Positions 1-8,800 of a stretch of 23,557 bases of DNA are shown here, in pieces; within the stretch, counting starts at the first letter, position 1, and every line of letters starts with the position of its first letter. The position numbers and the translations under genes were made by a program. Source of the DNA: Apostichopus parvimensis (taxonomy: Eukaryota; Echinodermata; Holothuroidea; Aspidochirotida; Stichopodidae). The DNA is taken from assembly GCA_000934455.1 (NCBI GenBank), contig KN886630.1:25932-49488 (forward strand), in the 5' to 3' direction. The notes beneath the pieces were generated by a model, which worked only from the letters and a program-made list of their open reading frames with translations, was not told the DNA's origin and made no database searches.

Positions 1-796
1 CCCCACGGGACCTGTGGTAAACTGGGAACCAAGGAAACATGGAATAAATATTAACGTATTCTCAATTTTATGGCTTCTCTTACTTATGGGCTAATGAGGA
101 CTTCAAAATGGCGAAGGACGACATCATTGTCCGCACGGTCGTGAACATTCTCGAAGTCACTGCATACAGTGAATGCCCCCCCCCCCCCCCCCCCTCCATC
201 CCCACCCTTCCCCGGTAATGGTTGAAGTTCATTTTGAAGATGAGATCGATTCATGGTAAACGTTATGACACAGATGCAACAAATGACCTTAGTGTAGGTC
301 CTCCCTGGACCTCTAGGGGTATCTGATGAACAATAACGGCTGCCTGGAGAGGGAATGGGGGGGGGGGGATTCATTCAAATTCTTCATTCAGAAATTATTT
401 AGGGAGTTACCAAGGCTATTTATATGACAATTTCCCCCTTATCCTTCGCATTGCATTAACAAATTTTCGACGAGGCCGAGAAAGCTATTCGATTTCTTGT
501 TGATATCCTAGTCCATTATATGTCAAGAATTATTCCAGTCCGATACTTTCCGAGTTAGAGTATTACAACTTGCTTTTCATGAATTCACCTTTGAACAATT
601 GTTTTTATCATTTACAACTAAACAGTAACGGCCGCCAACAATAGACTTGTCCTATCTACAGATACTTAATCTTAGAAGACACAGAATCTTATACCATTCT
701 ATCAATACAACCCATACGGTACCTCCCCGGTACCGGTGATATTTTAAGCGTTATCAAAGTTGACCATTTTTGTCGTGTGTTTTTTCCCCCTCACAG
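1..796. other. upstream intron of the membrane-protein gene
   Basis: No convincing complete exon is visible. The first 16 bases could be the tail of a coding exon, because a GTAAAC donor follows at 17 and the two left-over bases (TG) would join the first base of the exon at 797 to make a Cys codon; this is only a phase match. A run of 19 C lies at 176-194 and a G run near 359-368. The stretch ends in a pyrimidine tract (TTTTTTCCCCCTCACAG) that serves as the 3' splice site for the exon at 797. Confidence 0.4.
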
Positions 797-1600
797 TGTC
801 ATTGCCGTAGTATTCGTCTGTATTGCGATTGGTATTCTCATGTTCTGGTTGACATGGCGTAAGAGGCACACCAAAGAGACCCAGGAAGTGAGAGTAATAT
901 TTCCGGATGGATCGGTGAGACGGACCATAGTAACACGCACAGATATATGGCCCCACCTCGGCAAAGGAGCAGACCAATCAGAGACAGATGACGACAAAAA
1001 CGTAAGGACTCTCTGCCTCTCACACTCACAGTATATTTTTGCTTTTCGACCCATTGCCTATCCGCCCCCCCCCCCCCCCATTATCCTTACCTTACGACGA
1101 TTAGAATGTAAGACCAATGTTTGCATTACAAGCATGGATCTTATCATTATATATTCAAAATTCGGATCGCGTGATTCATATCTAGCAAGAATGTTACAAA
1201 GAATATGTATTTAGGGTATAAGAAAAGCTGTTTTGATATATAACATACTTTGAATGAATAACATATAGAAAACTTACTTTACTAGGGAGGAACCCCCCCC
1301 CCCCTTCCCCTCACCATCCCGTAACAAAATAGATCAACTATATGCTCGGGTGTGTAAGGTCAGATTATTTGAAAAGGTCACAAAGGTCAAGAAGAGTTTA
1401 TTTAACCATCGGTCTATTTGTTCAAATGTGTCCTTTAATAAAGATTCGTCTTCCGTTATTTTCTTTCGCAGCGACTTACAGAAAACGATCACGTAGAAAT
1501 CATCTTTGGAGAATCACAGATAGTGGAGACACATAGATCGCAGAGAAGAGAACCGGTGTTCCCGATACCGGGTGTAACGATGACGTCAGATGAGCTATGA
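797..1600 (+). CDS. C-terminal part of a single-pass membrane protein (two terminal exons)
   Basis: Two exons, 797-1001 and 1472-1600, are joined across a GTAAGG donor (1002) and a TTTCTTTCGCAG acceptor (ending 1471); the join is in phase 0 and ends at TGA 1598-1600. The first exon begins at the third base of a codon. It encodes a hydrophobic helix, IAVVFVCIAIGILMFWLTW, followed at once by basic RKRHTK, the usual stop-transfer pattern. A cytosolic tail of about 85 residues with acidic (SETDDDK) and basic (THRSQRRE) patches follows and ends in TSDEL. This predicts a type I plasma-membrane or secretory-pathway protein, but the extracellular part lies upstream of the window, so family and ligand are unknown. 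The tail carries two short look-alike segments, VRVIFPDGSVRRT and VEIIFGESQIVET. I do not recognise the gene. The exon reading is supported by phase, splice sites and topology, not by homology. Confidence 0.6.
1357..1389 (+). promoter_or_regulatory. three AGGTCA nuclear-receptor half-sites
   Basis: AGGTCA occurs at 1357, 1375 and 1384; the last two are spaced by three bases (DR3). They lie in the last intron of the membrane-protein gene. Such repeats are the binding type of nuclear receptors, but function here is untested and chance or repeat origin is possible. Confidence 0.25.
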
Positions 1601-1840
1601 CCTTGCGCAGATAAAACCGATAGCTGTAATTCCGTTGTAATTTATTTTCAGACAACTTTTTTTTTATCTGGTGAAAGCGGAGGAACACTGCCTGGGAGGA
1701 GTGGTTACACATACTATACATCCAGGCCTGATCAGAGCTGGGGAGGGGAGAGTCGGGAGGATCCGGTCCAGGGGACCGGGGTCGATTAGGAGACAGTGGA
1801 AAATGTGGCATAAAAAATGTAATCTTATTTTCATAATATA

Positions 1841-1846
1841 ATTAAA
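1841..1846 (+). other. candidate polyadenylation signal ATTAAA
   Basis: ATTAAA lies about 240 bases after the stop codon of the membrane-protein gene and is followed by a T/G-rich stretch (TTTTTGTTTCCGGTG, from about 1875), as expected for cleavage and polyadenylation. It is the second commonest form of the signal. No AATAAA was seen between the stop and this point. Confidence 0.35.
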
Positions 1847-2184
1847 AAGGAAGACTTCAAAGGAGGCGGTGACAATTTTTGTTTCCGGTGCCCGACCTGG
1901 CTTTCGGACCGGCCCCTCAATACACCGGTTATATTTATGAGAATTATTTTGTTTCTGTAATTACTTGGTAACGAATCTATAATCGTATAAGGTATTGACG
2001 TAGTGATCATAGCAAGGATTTAAGGCGATGATTCCAAGTCCTTGTTTCATTAGACAGAATTGAGAGTATTTTTTGTTAAAGGATATATTATCATTCTGTC
2101 TTCTATAGAGGCAACAAAGATTTTGATAGAAACACATGTAAGCCAGTAAATCCAGCAAGGATGTAATGGTAAAATGTGTCCACT

Positions 2185-2290
2185 CACGTACGGCTCAGTG
2201 GCACGGTCACAGGTGTGGTGTATCGGTTACAAAAGTGATTCAATTAGGACCGCGGTTCAAAACCCGGCCTGCACCGGGACTAAAGCAGAT
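2185..2290 (+). mobile_element. tRNA-derived SINE head (relic)
   Basis: CGGCTCAGTGG at 2191-2201 resembles a RNA polymerase III A box, and GGTTCAAAACC at 2254-2264 resembles a B box. The 63-base spacing is close to that of tRNAs with a long variable arm, such as Leu or Ser. There is no cloverleaf that would make it a working tRNA. The 3' body and target duplications were not identified, so the ends are approximate. Confidence 0.45.
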
Positions 2291-2421
2291 TTTCTAGACC
2301 TACTTCAAAATTGCTTCTCTGCAGTATATTATTGATTTGGTAATGTAATCATCTGTGAATTGGGCTATACAGTTGGGTTCAATATGTTATTTCAGTCATT
2401 TCTAACAACTTGGATAGCCTC

Positions 2422-2605
2422 AGGGGTGGTTCCAGGATATTAAACGAAGGGGTTGCCATTAGGTCGTTGAAACAGACTCCTCATGTATAGGTAGGTCTGG
2501 GAGTATCGTCTCCCAGAAACAAAGTGAACTTGTTGAAATAATTACTGCGGTTGTAATGTGAGTTTGAAAACTTGGTGAGTACACCTCACCCCCTGGATCC
2601 GCGTT
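2422..2605. mobile_element. possible degenerate hAT-like MITE
   Basis: The left end CAGGGGTGGTTCCAGG and the inverted right end CGCGGATCCAGGGGG share the GGNTCCAGG core of hAT-like termini. The outermost bases of the right end do not match and no 8-bp target duplication is visible, so this is either badly decayed or a chance pair. It has no coding content. Confidence 0.3.
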
Positions 2606-4479
2606 TAGTTTGTCATGGTTGTACTGCAGTGATTATTAATGGGGCGACTCCATCAGTATTTTTAGAAAGGGTTCAGTTGCCGAGGAACATTCTTGTCTCT
2701 CGGTTGGGGACGTTAAGCGGCGGTCCCCGCAGTAGGAATAGCTGTGACAATAACAAGCATGCCTTTATGTCTACACACCAAGTAGTTATTAACACAAACT
2801 TGCGTGTAGATCTTATCACAGACCTTATCCATAGCCAATAGACTATGCATCAGGATTCAGGATGCATTATTCCACGTCTAAATTGTTCTCTTTCTTCTGG
2901 GGAAGAACACTGGACCACCCCCCCCCCCACTCCTCCGGTCCTACAGTCGACATCAACCACCGCGACCCCTACAAGATCCCCTACTTCTCTATAAATCCTG
3001 GATTCGCCTGTGATATTATTACAAGTAAATCATTTACATTCCGATTCGTCTTTATGTTCAAATTTCTTGGTAACCATTAACGCTTGTTGAAGAAATCTGC
3101 GTCAACTTACGTTCCCGTGAACAAAAAGTGATATTGTAAAATTATATGTTATAAAAGGTAGTAGGCCTAATGATGAAGTATTAAAAAGTTATAATGGTGG
3201 CGCTCTGTGTCCTGTTTTAGACTTGAATTGCCTTTTTTAATCTCTCTTCTTTCTCCTTGTTTTTTTAAGAACATGAAAACTTAAGGAATATTTCTCACTC
3301 AGAAAAAAAGACAATTTTGCTCAACTATTGGTGCCTGTGGGAGGTTTTCACCAGTCTCATTTAAGCCAAAAATGGAGCAAGTATTCTATTTTATCGACTT
3401 TGACCAGTGTCTGGAGGTTTCCCTTGTGAAATTGCATTCTTTGTCATGTGGAGGGAGGAGGCTGGAAGAGATGGAATTGGGAAGGGAGTCGAGACACTTT
3501 TAAATTCACCTAGCCATTTTATTGTGACACAGTACACCACTTTTACCAGTAACAGGTAGAATTTGAGAATACGATCTTTGATGGGAACGGTGGGGGGGCG
3601 GGGGAGTGACAGTTCCTTACCCTGACACATGCCTACATGTGCTGTCACGTTCATCTCATTTCACCAACACTCGTTTGGAGGCAACTATTTTTTGGCCCTT
3701 TCCAAACCCTACATATTTCTGCCTCATGCCTTTCTTTTCACTCTCACTCTCTCTAACTTTAGTGTAGTGCTGGTGTTATGTTTTATATTACACCTTTATA
3801 TTACACCTTATGAAATATGCAGTTATATTTATTAATTCAAGACAGGATAACACACACATATAAAACACAAACAGTTATGTTAATGATAAGTAATGTATTT
3901 CCAACCAGTATTTACATGATATCATGATATGTACCTACTTGTACAAAATACAAAGTATACATCTAATAACTCTTTACAAACTCTTCTAAATCATCTAAAT
4001 GGGTCTCATGGGGTTTTGACTAGGTCGAGCTTGCAGAAAAAATTCCCAAAAATGTCATGCCCCCCCAAAAAAATGTCATGCCCCCCCCCAGAAAATACAC
4101 AGTTACAGGAATTAGCCAGAGGAAGATATAATAAGTGTCATTCTTAGAACGACTGCCTAAAGGCAGTACGGTTCTATACAGAAGAAATAGTTTAACACAG
4201 AGACAGCCCATGCTACTCAAGGGAAAGTTTATGCTGCAGGAGCCCATTGTATTTTTAAGCCTGGAATAGGCCTAGCCTAGAAGGCAGTTATATTATGATG
4301 CTAAGCAGCTACATGTGTATGTGGGAGAGTTTGAATGGCTTATTACTGACATTACACTTCAGGTGACTATCCAATTTACAGTTTTAGCTAACTCTGGCTT
4401 TTCTTTTGGCAACTTTTGGCCATTTCATATGGGAAAGCTTTGAATTTCTCCTGGATAAAATAAACCCACCTTACTTTTG

Positions 4480-4567
4480 CCAACCAGTGATTGAACCTGC
4501 ACAACCTTCCAGGTCCTACGGTTTTATTGTATCTAATGCCAAAGCCTTTATCCACTCAACCATAGTA
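4480..4567 (-). mobile_element. tRNA-derived SINE head on the minus strand
   Basis: Read on the minus strand, TATGGTTGAGTGGATAAAGG (4565 downwards) matches an A box of tRNA-Leu/Ser type. CAGGTTCAATCAC (about 4500-4488) matches a B box after a spacing that leaves room for a long variable arm. The part after the B box (GGCAAAAGTAAGGTGGG, about 4481 downwards) would be the SINE body, whose end I cannot fix. The bases before the A box do not pair with those after the B box, so it is not a functional tRNA. Confidence 0.5.
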
Positions 4568-5154
4568 TTTTATTGAGTGTCTGTTAAGTGCTTTGTACAA
4601 ACTTTCTCATTATCTTAAGTGCTGAAATGCCCTTGAAGTATGAATGAGAATTGCAATACAGCCATACTTTGACCTTCATAAACCCTGCACGCATTCTCAG
4701 CGGTCTGCTGTATATTTCTACATGTTTACGTTCACTTACCAAATTCATTGTGCAACACTTCCGCAGTCAAAATTACATGCCTTGCAAAAACTGTAAATTT
4801 GATTAGGATAAGATTGTTGATTGGAAGGAGGATAGAGCAGGAGGAAGGGGGGGGGTGGGTGTGATAGGAATTAGCCAAACTTAACACTCATACTTGGTCA
4901 CTGACCAACTTGTGCTTTTGTTTGGTTGTGTAAGAATAACATTTCCAGCTCGTTCACTACTTTACTGATTATCTGTGTTTCACCTATATACACTAGATAA
5001 TCAATACTTTAAACCTCTTTTACTACCACACCCAGAACCCCTTCACTGAAAGAGGTAGAGGGTGGTGGGGGTGGGGTAAACATCTACTTGGGCCATTTTC
5101 TATACCAGTGAAAACCTTGGAAAATTAAGCTTCCTATAATACTTAAAGCAACTG

Positions 5155-5160
5155 TTTATT
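5155..5160 (-). other. CCNDBP1 polyadenylation signal AATAAA
   Basis: On the minus strand AATAAA lies about 70 bases beyond the CCNDBP1 stop codon, giving a short 3' UTR of roughly 90-100 bases. It is the nearest canonical signal downstream of the stop. Confidence 0.6.
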
Positions 5161-5227
5161 CCATTTCTTAGCAAGCTTAAAAAATTATGAAGGCAATACC
5201 CAATAACTTTTAATCTTCTGGCCAAGG

Positions 5228-5802
5228 TTATCTTCCATCTTGCTGTTTGGTTATGTTCTGTAACTGTTCTAGGTTGTGATTGGTCGCTTTATGGAGGAAA
5301 TGTATCCACTGAAGGTCACCTTCACTACACACATGGGATCCTTGAGTCTTGTCCAGTACATCATGCATGACCTCCGTCAGCTGGATTGCCTAACGAACGA
5401 AGCAAAAAGAGGAAAACAATAACCGATGAAAATATAATAACGATTGAAACCTAAATCTGATACAAACTTAGGAAGAAGTGAAATTGTAATGATAATGTAA
5501 CGGCCAACTTGGACCAAGTCTTGAAAGCGACACATACAGCATAATACCTATGTTAAATGTGAACAAATTACTCAACTGGACTCATTAACATTACAAGCTA
5601 AAGTTTGGAAGCATAGAAAAGACATCACATTGACAACTAAAACACAATGCTGAAACGTAAACAAGTCTGAAAATAACCGTTCTGACGAAATGTACTGGCC
5701 ATGAAAAACAAGAGAGCGTGCATTTTCAAATTGTTACCGATGTTGCAATTATGTGTGTAAGTCATCAACATGCATGTCCATTGTATGCTTCTGTAGTAAA
5801 GT

Positions 5803-5843
<41 letters not shown>

Positions 5844-8800
5844 ATGTATGAGTTTGAATATAGCTATAACATTGTTTGACTAAGAATACTTTTTATCAAA
5901 TCTTAAACAACTTTGTATACTTGAACTTTTCCATTAGTGCTGAGTAAGGGGTAGCTTTTGCAGTGAGAATAATATGCAATCTATATGAGAACAGCTATGA
6001 TTTCCCAAGCTACTCTTTTCACCACTTTTTTGCCTTCAACTTTATATCACGCTGATAAACCAAATTGAACATTTGGAGGGGGAAAAAATGATCCTCGAAA
6101 CATGGTCCTCCAGAAAAAAAATTACCATGATTTCCAATAAAAGTTTATAAAGTTTATGGACTCAAAACTTGCTGCACTAAATTAAATAACTAATTATGAT
6201 AACCTGGTATCCAATTACATATAAATACACAGCCTCTTAAGGAGAAAAGAGCTTTAACACTACCCGATGAAATTCCTTACCAGTGAAAATTAAAAAAAAA
6301 ATTGAACCAAGGATTGAGGCTTCGTCAAATCACACCTTTAAATTAGGAAACATTTTATCAATTCTTTTAAGATATATATCCAGCTTTAACCCAAAGATAT
6401 TTTCTTTCAACTCACGTTTGTTTGCAGGCTAGCCATACCGACAGGAGGGTAAACTCCTGACACCAATTCATCCAGATGGGGACTGATCTTTGAAGATGCT
6501 TCGACGATCTTATCCAATTGGCCAATCTCTTCCACAGAAGTTATTCTGCCATTGACTTTCACAGCACCTCTGCATTTCTTCAAGCAGTTTTTACATGCCT
6601 TGGTTAAGCCAGCGACTGGAATAAGGACGGCCTTCTCTCTGTCCGTCCTGCCTCTTCTGGGAGTCTGAAACGGATCGGGCTCATCTCCAGAAATTGCTGC
6701 TTCTAAATCGTCCATGAAGTCATCCATGCCTTCCCCATCTGAATTCTGAGCCTGAAAACATGATACATTTTGTTTTTTTCAAACTTTTTTCATCACTTCA
6801 TTTTCAAATCAGACCTGATGAGTTATCTGTGTTGTAATGCCCTCAGTCACTTGAAGCAATTACACTCCAAATCAAAAGTTGTGTCAAAGTTTTTGAGAGC
6901 TTGAAACACTCAACTTGAGGATTAGACACTTTGGCTTGCCTGCTGCTAATAGACTCAACTTTTCTCCTCAAATCTGTTATCCCTCGACAGATACAAGAAA
7001 CTTGTTTTGAGCATAAATCAAACTTTTTATTATATATTCTATGCAAATATATATCTCTTGCAGTCAAAACAGTGGTACTAACATCCTACGCATGTGTCGG
7101 TATCTTATCTCCTAAGTTTTGTAAATCATATAGAGGACAGCTGTATGCTGTTCATCACACAGTACTCATTACAGGGATGTGCCCACGCTGGGCGGCACTG
7201 GGCGGCCCCGCCCAGCACTAAAAATTACCGCCCAGCACTGTCTTAAAAATTGTGAATCCCGCCCAGCACTATTTTCATCTAGAATCCTGACATTCATAAC
7301 ATTATATTCAACATAAATTGGGCCACATGTATCCTCGTTTCCCCCCATTTGTCAAATTTACGTAAACACAGGTGCGGAGATATGGAGTAGGCGTGGCTTT
7401 AATTTGCAGCATGCAGTATCACACTACCCTAGCTCTGTATACAACTTGCCCTTGTCAATGTCAGGCTGGCAGTTGTAGCGCGAGTGCACCACGTGCGTAA
7501 ATATGTTACCCCTTCCCTTAGACCCCTCCCCCAGGATGGCGATCAGTATACCCGGCACTCAGGAAATCCTGGGCACATCCCTGTCATTATAAAAGTTTCA
7601 CATCCATTCTCCTTCAGTGAGATGCATGTAGCCATTTTAGACTCCTCGTCCACACTTAATCTGCATTAGCTGAAAAAAAAACCTTTAATGCATCTTTCTC
7701 AAAATGAACAGTCCAATGACAGGGAACTATTTTATTTAAAGAATAAATTTCAAAACTCTTAGATAAAGTTAGAAGGCAACAGATTAACGATTACCCAACA
7801 TTTTTTCTTTAAATAAAATACTGTACCTCTTCTAATTCTTCCAAGGCATCCTTCACCAGATCCATCTCAGCTTGCATCTCAGCCAAGACGGCCTCTTTGT
7901 TGTCCTTGGGAGCAGCTTCTAGCCTCTCGCAGGCTGCCCAGACGCTACCTGTGCTGCTCAACAGTTCCTGTGAGCTGTATAGGACAAAACCAGATCGCAG
8001 AAGACTGCCATAAATTTGAAAGACTGCCATAAATTATCTGTAAATACCTTGATGTTCAATGTTGCATCAGTCTCGCACATAATACTTTGAGTAACTTTGA
8101 AACAATTTGGATGATTTTGTTAGATGTTATTTTAAACTAGATTTGTTTATAAAATAATGATGTTAAAAACAAGAGGGCAATAAAACTTGGATTTTAATTT
8201 TCCAATTTTCTTTCCATAATGAAACACCTAAATAACACAGAGATTGAAATCGATCCAAATTACAAAATGAACAATACATTTCAAGAAATGCAGTTCATGT
8301 AACTTGGCAAGTTTTTAACATATCTATTCTGTCTACCATACAGATAAACCCATGAGCTACAATTTTAAGTAAATTAATTTATAAAAACTAACTGTAATTT
8401 TTGGTAACCTCAATTGATTTCCACTGAATGAGAACTTATCAATCCTGCAATTTTCACAGTAATTGGCTGCATTTTGAAATTATATACAATACAAACCAAT
8501 TTCTATTAGTACAAATATGTAATGCATTTGTTGAAAAATTTACAAAAACAGGATGCAGACTAACTGCCCCCCCCCCCCCCAAAAAAAGGAAGGAAGGTAG
8601 GACAAACTAGGATTTCTGTATATGCTCGATTGATGCCTTTAATGTGCTGAATGCCTCCTACTGTTGGCTCTTGAAGTTGAACCAAAAACCTCAATTAATA
8701 CTTTAAACATTAGAAGGAACATACTCAATAGGGCTAAACATTGGACCTTGGAAAAAGACAATATTAAATAACTACAGCATTCATCATGAACAGGGGCCTC

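Larger units (their letters stand above)
1851..5154. other. intergenic DNA between convergent genes
   Basis: No reading frame here has a recognisable domain or a plausible splice context. It holds two tRNA-like SINE heads (2185-2290 plus; 4480-4567 minus), a weak hAT-like relic (2422-2605), C or G runs (2918-2928, 3592-3598, 4083-4089, 4848-4855) and a duplicated word ATGTCATGCCCCCCC at 4052-4089. A G-rich block, GGGTGGTGGGGGTGGGG, at about 5060-5077 lies just past the CCNDBP1 poly(A) signal. Otherwise I see nothing in it. Confidence 0.5.

Noticed and set aside
1625-1811. Minus-strand frame opposite the 3' UTR of the membrane-protein gene
   Set aside because: Pro-rich translation of G-rich UTR sequence with no supporting signals.
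2185-2290. Functional tRNA gene
   Set aside because: A and B boxes are present, but no acceptor stem or anticodon arm forms; better read as a SINE head.
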